Assembly (NCBI GenBank): GCA_002506755.1
Contig: DAYD01000004.1
Location: forward strand, 26,702-90,701
Direction of reading: 5' to 3'
Length of the DNA stretch: 64,000 bases
From: Euryarchaeota archaeon UBA462
GTDB lineage: Archaea > Thermoplasmatota > Poseidoniia > Poseidoniales > Thalassarchaeaceae
Of the stretch, positions 17,684 through 25,579 are shown one piece after another; position 1 is the stretch's first letter, and each line of letters begins with the position of its first letter. The notes beneath the pieces were generated by a model. The model was not told the origin of the DNA. It ran no database searches and saw only the letters and a list, made by a program, of their open reading frames with translations. The position numbers and the translations under genes were made by a program.

Positions 17684-19342
17684 ATGGGACTGCTAACAAC
17701 AATGCTTGCTTTCTGGATCATAATCTTCGTTATGTTCGTAATGATTAATCGAGGAATATGGGTTTTCACAGACGTTTCGAAGAGCTTGACTATGTTCATG
17801 CTGGAGAAAGCTCTCGGGCCACCAATAGACTTCGTAGAAGGGAGGAAGGGTTCTGCGTCTACTACATGGATCATGCATGGTGCTCTATGGATGATACCAT
17901 CTTCAACGATTACATTCTGTGGGCTTTGGCTTGCGCACGACCCAGATGCCCTACATAGCCTATCTTCATGGGGACTAAATCCGTCTTCTTCCTCTCTAAT
18001 ATTAGCAGGTATTCTGACAGCAAGCTATGGATCTGGAGGGATGATGCTCAACGGAGTAGCTATGCACGTAATTCCGGAGCTAGGGGGGACAAGACTAGCC
18101 AGCGAGAAGAATGCAGTCCTGATGGCCCTTGTGTGGACTATAGGAGTGGTAATTCTCTTTATTGGTGCAAATAATCCAGAAATTCTAGGAATTAAGGTGA
18201 TGTTGGTCTCTTCTGGCATACTCCTTCTTTCTGGTGCTGCAGTAATTGTAAACATACTCTTGACGGCAGCCTCTCGAACAAAGAAGATGGCTCTTCCAGC
18301 ATGGATGATGATAATCGGTTTGCTGGCTGCTCCGATATCTGTGGTATCTCTTTTCGTCTCTGGTGCTCATGACACAGGCACCGGACAATGGCTAGCCACA
18401 CGGATGACTGGGGCCTCTTTTTCCCTAATGCTTGCAGGAGCAATCCTATACTCTGCATCCAGAGGAAGCGGAAACCCGTTGTGGTCTAGATCTTTAGCTG
18501 CGGTGACTATGGTCGGTACCATTCTGACTATTAGCTCCGCAGGAGTATTTGATGGAGGGGTTGCCGCAGACTTTCTCGGAATTCAAAAAGCTTCTTTCGA
18601 ACCTACTAGAAACGAAATCATAGCAGGGTCCTTTCTTCTTGCAATGTCTTTGATACCGGTGATCGCCCTTTCTGCAAATGTAATGGCGACAATGCGTGGT
18701 GATGATGTATTCATGGAGAACCCTGACCATCCCGGAATGCCAGAAATTAATCTAGCCGCGATTGCTCTGGTTCCCATTTCAATCGGATCACTTTTGGTGC
18801 ACACTGATCACCTTACAGGTACCGGGGAATTCTCGGGTATACAGTGGACTCTAGCCATGATGGGGGTTTGGCTGGTGTTTGTCCCGGGAGCTTTGGGCTC
18901 CGCTTTGTGCATCTTCCCAGAGGCATCCGGAAGGAACGTACTCTCGATGAACCGTTCTAGATGGGCATACTGGCTTATGGCAGGAGGGGCCTTTGGCCTG
19001 ATATTCTCCATGATGTCCGACTTTTCTCAAGCATCTCTCAATCAAGCTGATGCCATTATCGAGATATCAATCGTAGACAGACTCAGCGTCTTGGGATCCA
19101 TCTTGTTCTACGGCACTGTCATTGGATCGATATACCATTGCCTCAATCTAATCAGTGGATCCTTCAGAGGTAGCCTAGTCGATGACGACCAACCAAACTC
19201 TTCGACCTCAATTTCAAGCCCATACGTGCTGACGAAGGAAACTACAGTCAGGAAAATACTTGCTCAGAGAGAGGGAAAGCTGGATACAGTGGTAATTCCC
19301 GAGTCAAATTCTGACTCACCGGGAAGCCCAACCGAGCTCTGA
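17684..19342 (+). CDS. Heme-copper oxidase subunit I-like membrane protein, ligands not evident
   Basis: The product is 552 residues with about 12-13 hydrophobic helices. The stretches GVAMHVIPELGGTRLASEKNA (written here in part: MHVIPELGG) and CIFPEASGRNVLSMNR resemble the loop motifs of cytochrome oxidase subunit I (YxxPRLTGR type). However, the helix histidines that bind heme and CuB (single H, then H, HH, HxH in subunit I) are not in place; candidate histidines are in WIMHGALW, AHDTGTG and HTDHLTGTG. It may be a divergent or degenerate paralogue, or an electron-transfer or sensory relative. GAGGTGA at 17673-17679 is four bases before ATG 17684 and only one before ATG 17681, so 17684 is chosen. 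Confidence 0.5.
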   Translation: MGLLTTMLAFWIIIFVMFVMINRGIWVFTDVSKSLTMFMLEKALGPPIDFVEGRKGSASTTWIMHGALWMIPSSTITFCGLWLAHDPDALHSLSSWGLNPSSSSLILAGILTASYGSGGMMLNGVAMHVIPELGGTRLASEKNAVLMALVWTIGVVILFIGANNPEILGIKVMLVSSGILLLSGAAVIVNILLTAASRTKKMALPAWMMIIGLLAAPISVVSLFVSGAHDTGTGQWLATRMTGASFSLMLAGAILYSASRGSGNPLWSRSLAAVTMVGTILTISSAGVFDGGVAADFLGIQKASFEPTRNEIIAGSFLLAMSLIPVIALSANVMATMRGDDVFMENPDHPGMPEINLAAIALVPISIGSLLVHTDHLTGTGEFSGIQWTLAMMGVWLVFVPGALGSALCIFPEASGRNVLSMNRSRWAYWLMAGGAFGLIFSMMSDFSQASLNQADAIIEISIVDRLSVLGSILFYGTVIGSIYHCLNLISGSFRGSLVDDDQPNSSTSISSPYVLTKETTVRKILAQREGKLDTVVIPESNSDSPGSPTEL

Positions 19343-19389
19343 GAACCACATAGTCCATTCGCCAGTTGTTAGTAGCGGGGTTAGATAGC

Positions 19390-20673
19390 ATGCGAATAGG
19401 TCTGGTTGGTAAGCCAAATGTAGGGAAGTCAACAGCCTTCTCAGCACTAACGGAAATGCCAGTCGACATCGCTAACTACCCCTTTACAACAATTGATCCG
19501 AATGTTGGAGTGACCTGGGTCCCTCTCCCTGAGCCCTGTGCTTGCCAGATATTACGGGAGAGACGGGAGTCTTCTGGAAGGCTGAATCCCTCTGATTCCG
19601 AAGATCCTAGGGGAGGAAGCATTTGTATTCCTAATTCAGGCTCTTGTTCTGGATTCAAAAGACTGGTTCCTGTGACCCTAGTCGACGTAGCAGGATTAGT
19701 TCCCGGTGCGCATGAAGGAAGAGGAAGGGGAAATCAATTCCTATCCGATCTTTCTCGGTGTGACGCACTTATTCAGGTAGTTGATGTCTCGGGATCGACT
19801 GACCTAGAAGGAAATCCTATTGGATCGGGTGGCTCAGAACCAATGGAAGAGTTCCGTTTCCTTCTCTCTGAGCTTGACTCTTGGGTAATGGGCATAATTG
19901 TCAACGGATGGGAACGGGCATCTAGAAGGGCACAAGCAGAAGGAAATCGTGCTATTACAGAGCACATATTGGAGAGATTGACAGGTATAGGGGCAAGAGA
20001 GAGCCATGTTTCGTCGGGAATTTCTTCTGTTTTGAAAGAGCACCCTAGCTCAAGCTCTCCAACCTCATGGGGTAGCGAAGAGCTCTCTAAACTAGCCTCA
20101 ATAATCAGGAAGAAGTTGTTTCCATTGTCGGTTGTAGCGAACAAGGCAGACAATCAAATCCACACTGGCAAAGAATTGAAGTCGGAGATTGAGTCATTGG
20201 GGGGAAAAATGGTCTTCACAAGCGCAGAGGCCGAACTCGCACTTCGTAGGGCTTCTTCTTCCGGCATGATCAGATACCACGCCGGGGACACCACATTCGA
20301 TTTAACCGATTTAGGAGAATCCAACCTATCAACAAGACAAAGAGAGGCACTCAAGTCTATTTCCAATTCGCTTTCATCATGGGAGGGAGGTGGTCTTGTT
20401 GGCCTTCTTTCAGATGTGGTGTTCAGACAACTTTCGCAAATCGTCTCTTACCCAGTTCATGATGAGAACCATTGGGTGGATGGTGAGGGTAAGCCCTTAC
20501 CAGACGCAATTTTGGTACCCAAGGGAACTACTGCCAGAGGGCTGGCTTTTCAGGTACATACCGATCTTGGAGAAGGTTTTGTGAGGGCAGTAGACGCGAA
20601 GTCAGGAAGAGTCATCGGAGCGGAACACGAACTCATTTGCGGAGACGTAGTGAGCATTCTCGCCAAGACATGA
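19390..20673 (+). CDS. YchF/Obg-family GTPase with TGS domain
   Basis: The 427-residue protein opens with MRIGLVGKPNVGKST, the P-loop, followed by the effector region NYPFTTIDPNVG, the DVAGLVPGAHEGRGRGNQFL switch II motif and VVANKADN as the G4 motif. A TGS domain closes the protein (ILVPKGTTARGLAFQVHTDLGEGF). The long cysteine-containing insert after PLPEPCAC is typical of archaeal members. YchF relatives associate with ribosomes and may prefer ATP. ATG 19390 is chosen over TTG 19366 because the P-loop strand normally starts at residue 2-4. Confidence 0.88.
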   Translation: MRIGLVGKPNVGKSTAFSALTEMPVDIANYPFTTIDPNVGVTWVPLPEPCACQILRERRESSGRLNPSDSEDPRGGSICIPNSGSCSGFKRLVPVTLVDVAGLVPGAHEGRGRGNQFLSDLSRCDALIQVVDVSGSTDLEGNPIGSGGSEPMEEFRFLLSELDSWVMGIIVNGWERASRRAQAEGNRAITEHILERLTGIGARESHVSSGISSVLKEHPSSSSPTSWGSEELSKLASIIRKKLFPLSVVANKADNQIHTGKELKSEIESLGGKMVFTSAEAELALRRASSSGMIRYHAGDTTFDLTDLGESNLSTRQREALKSISNSLSSWEGGGLVGLLSDVVFRQLSQIVSYPVHDENHWVDGEGKPLPDAILVPKGTTARGLAFQVHTDLGEGFVRAVDAKSGRVIGAEHELICGDVVSILAKT

Positions 20674-20675
20674 AT

Positions 20676-21341
20676 CTAAGCTGATTCTATTGTGAGATTA
20701 TAGTGGACTGCAGTCCAAGTGATTTCAAACTCCTCATCGTCGTCAATTAAGCCACCAGCAATTGGTGCAGCCTCTATTGAGGCCGTTATCGTTGCCAGCC
20801 ATGTGCCTCTGCCATTACCACCATCAGTCCAGAGATTTCTAATCTCACTCTCACTCATGTTTTCCGAGTTATACGACTCTCCTGTGTAGTTCTCGGTAAC
20901 GTCCCATCTAATGGAAAATCCTCCACCCCCACCTCCGGAGCACTCCCCGCTATCTGACTGATCTTCTATCCCATCAAGGTCGCTTAGATCACTAGCTCCA
21001 TCAACCGAATCTGTGAAACCAGGCCCAGGATCATCCCCATCAAAACATACCACTTGCAGCTCTACATAACCAAGAATCCTCTCGGAATCCAGCATCAAAT
21101 CGAAGAATGTATCGTGACTTTCCCCATCACCAAGAGTGACTGATTCGCTCAGAGTAATTTCACTCTCCTCGAAGATCACATTTATTGAACCAGACAAACC
21201 AGGAGATGATCCTGCTGATATATCCTCATCGATTAATGATGGTAATACTGCGAAATATATTGGAAAAATAACCAAAAAGGCTACCGATCCAGCTAGAGTT
21301 TTAACTTTCTGAGGTGAATCTACGAGATCCTGAAAGTCCAT
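20676..21341 (-). CDS. Hypothetical membrane-anchored extracellular protein
   Basis: The 221-residue product has one N-terminal transmembrane helix (about residues 17-36) after a short basic cytoplasmic start, then an acidic, Ser/Gly-rich exterior domain with two cysteines and a Gly-rich stretch near residue 138. No family is recognised. It is convergent with the GTPase gene, with 2 bp between the stops, and lies 69 bp downstream of the 166-residue unknown gene. Confidence 0.5.
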   Translation of the reverse strand: MDFQDLVDSPQKVKTLAGSVAFLVIFPIYFAVLPSLIDEDISAGSSPGLSGSINVIFEESEITLSESVTLGDGESHDTFFDLMLDSERILGYVELQVVCFDGDDPGPGFTDSVDGASDLSDLDGIEDQSDSGECSGGGGGGFSIRWDVTENYTGESYNSENMSESEIRNLWTDGGNGRGTWLATITASIEAAPIAGGLIDDDEEFEITWTAVHYNLTIESA

Positions 21342-21410
21342 GTGGCTCGGTCTCGGGTCCTACACCACCCCTATCAAATCCTATCCCTTGAAGATACATG
21401 GTAGCCCCAA

Positions 21411-21911
21411 TCATCGATTATCTTTGGACTCCCAATTCTTCACATCTAAGCCCTCTTTGGAGAACAACTTCCTGGAAGATCGAAACTCCGGGAGAAGATA
21501 ACCAATCATCGACCTTTCCATGAAGCTCCACTTCCATGGACATCTGGGAAGCTTTGCAACCCATTCCTCCAGAAATTCACACCATTCTTGACCATCCATA
21601 GATTCAGGAATCCTGAAAGAAACAAAGGAAAGACGGCCTGCTGAACCAGGAACGTGGCTCCAAGACCGAATAGAGAGGCCTTTAGCGCCCCCTTTGTCCA
21701 CTGAAAGACCAAGAACACGCGCTCTCTTCGTCAATGGAACAATAATCGCCCATCTGTGTACAATCGTAGATTCCTCAAAACGACTCATAACCCATCCTCT
21801 GGATTCTCCAATCTCTCTCAGGGCCCTGATTGCCTCAGTAGGCACTATGCTAACCGGAATCTCGAGCATCCGCTCCATCTGTCTCAGGCCACCCTCGAGG
21901 CCCTCGCCCAT
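21411..21911 (-). CDS. Hypothetical protein downstream of the ribosomal stalk operon
   Basis: The 166-residue soluble product has a mixed alpha/beta character, with strands such as RWAIIVPLTKRARVLGLSV and a Trp-rich C-terminal half. No known motif is visible. It follows the P1 stalk gene by about 33 bp on the same strand, so it may share the ribosomal transcript. An ATG at 21878 would give a slightly shorter protein; no ribosome-binding box decides between them. Confidence 0.5.
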   Translation of the reverse strand: MGEGLEGGLRQMERMLEIPVSIVPTEAIRALREIGESRGWVMSRFEESTIVHRWAIIVPLTKRARVLGLSVDKGGAKGLSIRSWSHVPGSAGRLSFVSFRIPESMDGQEWCEFLEEWVAKLPRCPWKWSFMERSMIGYLLPEFRSSRKLFSKEGLDVKNWESKDNR

Positions 21912-21944
21912 AGCGGCTTCGCGTCATTAGTTCAAATCGTTGCT

Positions 21945-22262
21945 TCAGCCGAAGAGGGAGCCCAGACCTTCGAAGCCACCCGCTTCTTCCTCAGGCTCCT
22001 CAGCAGCCTCTTCCTCAGCGGGGGCTGCCTCAGCAGCGGATCCACCAGAAGAAGCAGCAGCCGGAGCAGCTGAGGCCACTGGGGCGGCGACTGCGGTCGC
22101 CATGGCCTCATCGATGTCTACAGAGCCTAGAGAGGCAACAAGGGCCTTTACTCTCGCCCCGTCTGCCTCAACTCCAGCAGCCTTCAACACGGAGCTGACG
22201 GCCTTGTCATCGATGCCCTTTCCTGCAGAATGCAACAACATTGCAGCATATACATATTCCAT
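21945..22262 (-). CDS. rpl12: Archaeal ribosomal protein P1 (L12)
   Basis: The product is 105 residues from ATG 22262, beginning [16 protein letters not shown] as archaeal P1 proteins do. The helical dimerisation domain (about 1-60) is followed by an Ala-rich hinge, a Glu-rich stretch and the conserved C-terminal tip [10 protein letters not shown] that recruits translational GTPases. An ATG at 22274 also exists, but GGTGA at 22268-22272 lies five bases before ATG 22262, which decides the start. P1 dimers bind L10/P0, whose gene is immediately upstream. Confidence 0.95.
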   Translation of the reverse strand: MEYVYAAMLLHSAGKGIDDKAVSSVLKAAGVEADGARVKALVASLGSVDIDEAMATAVAAPVASAAPAAASSGGSAAEAAPAEEEAAEEPEEEAGGFEGLGSLFG

Positions 22263-22277
22263 TTCATTCACCATTTT

Positions 22278-23294
22278 TTATCCAAAGAGGTCGCCTAGTC
22301 CACCGAACCCAGCATCCTCCACTTCCTCCTCTTCCTCAACGGGAGGGGCATCTTCGGCCTCTTCCGATTCCGTCGCCTCGGAGGGGGCGACTTCAGCACT
22401 TTGGCTGGCTGCTCCAAGAGCAGCGAGAAGCTCTTCATCTAGAGCTGAGGAATCTAATTGTCCGGCTAGCGCAAGTGCACTATTCTTTGCCTTGGAGATA
22501 ATGATGGTGGCAGTTTCATCGTTGATTATACCTGCCTCTATTGCGACCGAAAGAGCCTCTCCTGAGGCTTTTGAAATCAGTGTAGGAGTTGTGATTGATG
22601 AGAACCAGCTAACGTTGCAGGCTAAATTGAATGCCCCAGAAGTGGCAGAAATTATGTCCTGCCTTAGGCCATCGGTATCCAAGTCAAGGTCGGATGAATA
22701 GAAGATGTGCCCATCTTCTATAGCACCAGTTAGGATCAGTCCTATCTCTATTGGGTTGATTCCTAATTTAGAAAGCATTATTCCTAAATCGGCGGAAATC
22801 TCCTGACCTTGTTCAAATGTAGTCTCCTTCTGGATAGCCACCTTGCCCTTGTCTATTTTTGCTGGAATTCCCACCGCATTGAACTCTCCAACAATTGGGC
22901 CAGGACCGAACTCTGTTGGCCCGGCAGGAATTGTGACGTCCTCGGGAAACTTCTCCCCTGCCTTTGCCGGTCTTCCTTGCCGTGTCTTTTCCAGTTCACT
23001 AAAAATCTCAAATGCATTCATTGAACTGCTGTGCACAACGCATGGCTGCTCGGCCCCATCAAGAAGAGAGTCGAATTCATCAGCCGGCCTTCCAGAGTCA
23101 GCCCATGCAATCTTCATCAGGGATTTCTTCGCCATTGTGATACTCATCCTATCTCTAAGAGTATTCCTCATGTCAATCATGTTGCTAGCAGGGACTCCGG
23201 AGACATCAACTACGGCAACAACTCCCTCACTGTTGAAAATATCAGTGAGCTGAGATACCCTATCTTTCTTCCATCCTGCTACTTTAGGAATCAC
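22278..23294 (-). CDS. rplP0: Ribosomal protein L10 / P0
   Basis: The product is 338 residues from GTG 23294. It opens with VIPKVAGWKKDRVSQLTDIF, the archaeal P0 beginning, then the rRNA-binding domain and helical P1-binding spine, and ends with a Glu-rich hinge and GFGGLGDLFG, the same GTPase-recruiting tip as P1. The frame is open further to TTG 23345, but GAGGTGG at 23299-23305 is four bases before GTG 23294, and that GTG overlaps the stop of L1 (ATGTGA). Translation is therefore coupled to L1. Confidence 0.95.
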   Translation of the reverse strand: MIPKVAGWKKDRVSQLTDIFNSEGVVAVVDVSGVPASNMIDMRNTLRDRMSITMAKKSLMKIAWADSGRPADEFDSLLDGAEQPCVVHSSSMNAFEIFSELEKTRQGRPAKAGEKFPEDVTIPAGPTEFGPGPIVGEFNAVGIPAKIDKGKVAIQKETTFEQGQEISADLGIMLSKLGINPIEIGLILTGAIEDGHIFYSSDLDLDTDGLRQDIISATSGAFNLACNVSWFSSITTPTLISKASGEALSVAIEAGIINDETATIIISKAKNSALALAGQLDSSALDEELLAALGAASQSAEVAPSEATESEEAEDAPPVEEEEEVEDAGFGGLGDLFG

Positions 23295-23935
23295 ATAACC
23301 ACCTCTACCCTGACTGATGGCCCCATTGAGGTCTTTACGTAACAAGAGCGAATATTTCCCGCTCCCCTCTCAAGTTTGCCTGTCACCCTATCCCAGATTG
23401 CAACGGCGTTGGAGGTCAATTCCTCAATCCCCTGCTCTCTAGATCCTACTGCGGTATGAAAAGTCACCCTATCTCTAGAACGAACAATTGCCGTATCCTT
23501 CAATCCTGAAGCAAGTGCAGAGGGCTCAAGAGTGGGAGGAACAGGACGAGGCATTTTGCCTCGTGGTCCTAATACGCCTCCCAGAAATCTTCCGACAGTA
23601 CCCATGTGGGGGATCTCGGACAAAAAGAAGTCATACTGCTTAGCCAATTTCCTAGCTTTCTGCTTGTTTCCACCTAGATCCTCAATAGTTGAGGGATCAA
23701 TAACATCGAGTCCTGCGGCCTTTGCCTTCGCTGCCATCTCACCACCCGCGAACATTGCTATCTTCACTGGTTTCCCTCTTCCAGAAGGAAGTCGAACCTC
23801 TTCCTGGATTCTGTTTGTCGGAACTTTCAGATCAACATCCTTTATTGTGAAGGATATTTCTATAGATTCAACGAAGCTCCTATTAGGAGAATCGTCCAAT
23901 GCCTTCTGAATCGCTGACTGTAGATTTTCTTTCAT
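23291..23935 (-). CDS. rpl1: Ribosomal protein L1
   Basis: The 214-residue product shows the L1 landmarks: the N-terminal helix AIQKALDDSPNRSFVESIEI, VRLPSGRGKPVKIAMFAGG, the signature GPRGKMPRPVPP and a C-terminal VTFHTAVGSREQGIEEL. L1 binds 23S rRNA at the E-site stalk and in archaea can repress its own operon through mRNA binding. GAGGTGA at 23941-23947 lies five bases before ATG 23935, so this ATG is preferred over GTG 23944. Confidence 0.96.
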   Translation of the reverse strand: MKENLQSAIQKALDDSPNRSFVESIEISFTIKDVDLKVPTNRIQEEVRLPSGRGKPVKIAMFAGGEMAAKAKAAGLDVIDPSTIEDLGGNKQKARKLAKQYDFFLSEIPHMGTVGRFLGGVLGPRGKMPRPVPPTLEPSALASGLKDTAIVRSRDRVTFHTAVGSREQGIEELTSNAVAIWDRVTGKLERGAGNIRSCYVKTSMGPSVRVEVVM

Positions 23936-23987
23936 ATTACTCACCTCTGCGGTAATCGAGGCTCACCTCTCCCGCAATTCGTGAAAT

Positions 23988-24326
23988 TTAACTAAAATGC
24001 TCGTTAAATGCCCCCTCGCTCATTGCGTTTAGAGCCTCTTTTGGCTCCATTCCTTCGACTTTTACTCTCATTGCGACGCAAGTACCCATAACTTCTCTGC
24101 ACCTAGCGTACAATGACTTGCCCGTCAGCCTATCTTTCTGGGACTCCGCTACCTTCTTCACTTGGTCCATGGTCAAGTTCTCAGTGGACTCTTCCCAAGA
24201 CCCGTTGCACTTTTTTTTACCCAGCTCTTGAATAACTTTGTGTGGAGTCTCATTGCGTGCTGACATGTTAAAGCCCCGTGTCGTGGAACCCGCCGACCTG
24301 CTCTCCCTATTTGATAATGATGCCAT
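23988..24326 (-). CDS. rpl11: Ribosomal protein L11, C-terminal domain only
   Basis: The 112-residue product matches only the C-terminal two-thirds of archaeal L11: the strand-turn RGFNMSARNETPHKVIQELG (in place of the usual DVGVPPT region) followed by LTMDQVKKVAESQKDRL and REVMGTCVAMRVKVEG, the helices that bind the GTPase-associated rRNA. The N-terminal domain of about 65-70 residues, with its proline-rich PGPPLGPALGP motif, is absent. There is no room for it: the Spt5 stop is 22 bp upstream and its KOW domain fills the preceding sequence. Residues 1-17 are an unrelated Ser/Arg-rich tail. No ribosome-binding box precedes ATG 24326 or ATG 24266. Confidence 0.88.
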   Translation of the reverse strand: MASLSNRESRSAGSTTRGFNMSARNETPHKVIQELGKKKCNGSWEESTENLTMDQVKKVAESQKDRLTGKSLYARCREVMGTCVAMRVKVEGMEPKEALNAMSEGAFNEHFS

Positions 24327-24348
24327 ATGAAAAACGGCTGATTAGAGG

Positions 24349-25215
24349 TCACTCAACTCTCTGAGTGACCCTGACTTGGTCCGCTCTAACCGTTAGTGCC
24401 ACTGGAACCGCCGCTTCGAATAGCTCGACAGTGACTTCCTCTTTGGACTCCGCCACTCTGGTCACTCGGGCGGCTTGACCCCTGAAGGCTCCACCTGAAA
24501 TCTCAACGATACAACCTTCCTCTATTCCAGATGTAGCAGCTTTGGGCTCAAGATATGGCAAAACATCCTCCAAAGGGGCCTCTCCATCTAGTACCTTGCT
24601 GCAATTCTTTAGTGGAGTAACACCCACTCCAACTCTTCCTATGAGCTTCTGCACATGGTGCATTGCGGTTGCCTCAACAAAGATGAATCCCTTCATGTAA
24701 TGGGGGCTAAGAACCCCGAATATCTTGTCCTGGATGTCTTTCAATGATCCAGTTCCCGATAGTCGAGCTCTAATTTCTCCGGCTACATTTTGTTCCTGAC
24801 CTATCGATGTCTTCAGGATGTATAAGTAGGAAGCGACGTCTCCGTACATCTCTCTCAATTGTGGCGTAGCGTAATCCTTCGTCTGAATAGCTCCCGGATC
24901 TAACCATTCTGAATTTTTGTATAATGTCCCTGCTGAAACTTCCGTCTCTTCCGTCACAAATAGTAGAGGGGTGACATCGTTCAACCTGTTTCCGTAGGCT
25001 AGACCTCGAGCCATTCCGGACCTTACATATTGTAATTTATCTAAAGGGATTCCAGTGCACTCTGTAATTCGAGACACTACTGAATCCAAGTCTGTGGGAT
25101 CACCTACCCCGTAAATTCCGTCCCATGCACCCGGAAAGTCAGCCACCTCATCAGCTCTCTGCATAACTAGGACCTTCTCTCCGCTTCGGAGGTATGCTGT
25201 GAATGCTTCTGACAC
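24349..25215 (-). CDS. spt5: Transcription elongation factor Spt5 with N-terminal degenerate Nudix domain
   Basis: The product is 288 residues, about twice the usual archaeal Spt5. Residues about 135-288 are the standard part: an NGN domain (YLYILKTSIGQEQNVAGEI, GFIFVEA) and a KOW domain (EEGCIVEISGGAFRGQAARV). Residues 1-130 read as a Nudix fold: VLVMQRADEVADFPGAWDG, then GVGDPTDLDSVVSRITECTGI in the place of the Nudix box, then LLFVTE and SEWLDPGAI. The box keeps Gly, one Glu and the Gly-Ile end but lacks the other acidic residues, so hydrolase activity is unlikely. GAGGTG at 25221-25226 fixes GTG 25215 as start, so the extra domain is translated. Confidence 0.85.
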   Translation of the reverse strand: MSEAFTAYLRSGEKVLVMQRADEVADFPGAWDGIYGVGDPTDLDSVVSRITECTGIPLDKLQYVRSGMARGLAYGNRLNDVTPLLFVTEETEVSAGTLYKNSEWLDPGAIQTKDYATPQLREMYGDVASYLYILKTSIGQEQNVAGEIRARLSGTGSLKDIQDKIFGVLSPHYMKGFIFVEATAMHHVQKLIGRVGVGVTPLKNCSKVLDGEAPLEDVLPYLEPKAATSGIEEGCIVEISGGAFRGQAARVTRVAESKEEVTVELFEAAVPVALTVRADQVRVTQRVE

Positions 25216-25224
25216 GCTAACACC

Positions 25225-25488
25225 TCACCCAGTCAGCCATTCAAAGAACGGAGGGAAAACATTTACCATCAAAGCTAGGATTACGAACCCAATTGCACCA
25301 AGGACAAACATTCCTATGCCACAAACAATAACGGTTTGCCTAAACTCCTGCTTAGATGGCTTCTTGGCCATCTTTAAAATTCTAGCATAGGAACCGGTCT
25401 GAAGTCCCTTTACCCTGCCCTCAATCTCATCCTGCCACGATTGGGCCATCTCTTCGATGGGGCCTACTTTTGACTTTTCAACAGCCAC
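25225..25488 (-). CDS. secE: Protein translocase subunit SecE (Sec61 gamma)
   Basis: The 87-residue product has an amphipathic helix followed by ARILKMAKKPSKQEFRQ, the conserved SecE cytoplasmic helix, and one C-terminal transmembrane segment of about 23 residues. It clamps the SecY channel. The frame reaches TTG 25527, but GGTGA at 25493-25497 is four bases before GTG 25488, which is therefore the start. Its stop overlaps the ribosome-binding box of Spt5. The SecE-Spt5-L11-L1-L10-P1 order is conserved across Euryarchaeota. Confidence 0.92.
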   Translation of the reverse strand: MAVEKSKVGPIEEMAQSWQDEIEGRVKGLQTGSYARILKMAKKPSKQEFRQTVIVCGIGMFVLGAIGFVILALMVNVFPPFFEWLTG

Positions 25489-25579
25489 GCTATCACCAAT
25501 GAGGTTCTGGGCGACCCGCAGACTCAATTTAAGGACGACGGGAGGTTAGATAATCCACTATCACCAATCTTTGTAAGTC

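Noticed and set aside
21940..22701. Long Ser/Ala-rich open frame on the plus strand across the P1 and L10 genes
   Set aside because: It is the antisense shadow of Ala/Glu-rich codons in the ribosomal stalk genes, whose identity is certain.
23292..23345. TTG 23345 as start of L10
   Set aside because: It would overlap L1 by 55 bp and add unrelated residues; GTG 23294 has a GAGGTGG box at correct spacing and matches family starts.
24326..24560. A frameshift hiding the L11 N-terminal domain upstream of 24326
   Set aside because: The sequence there encodes the Spt5 KOW domain in frame to its stop, and no PGPPLGP-like motif appears in other frames.
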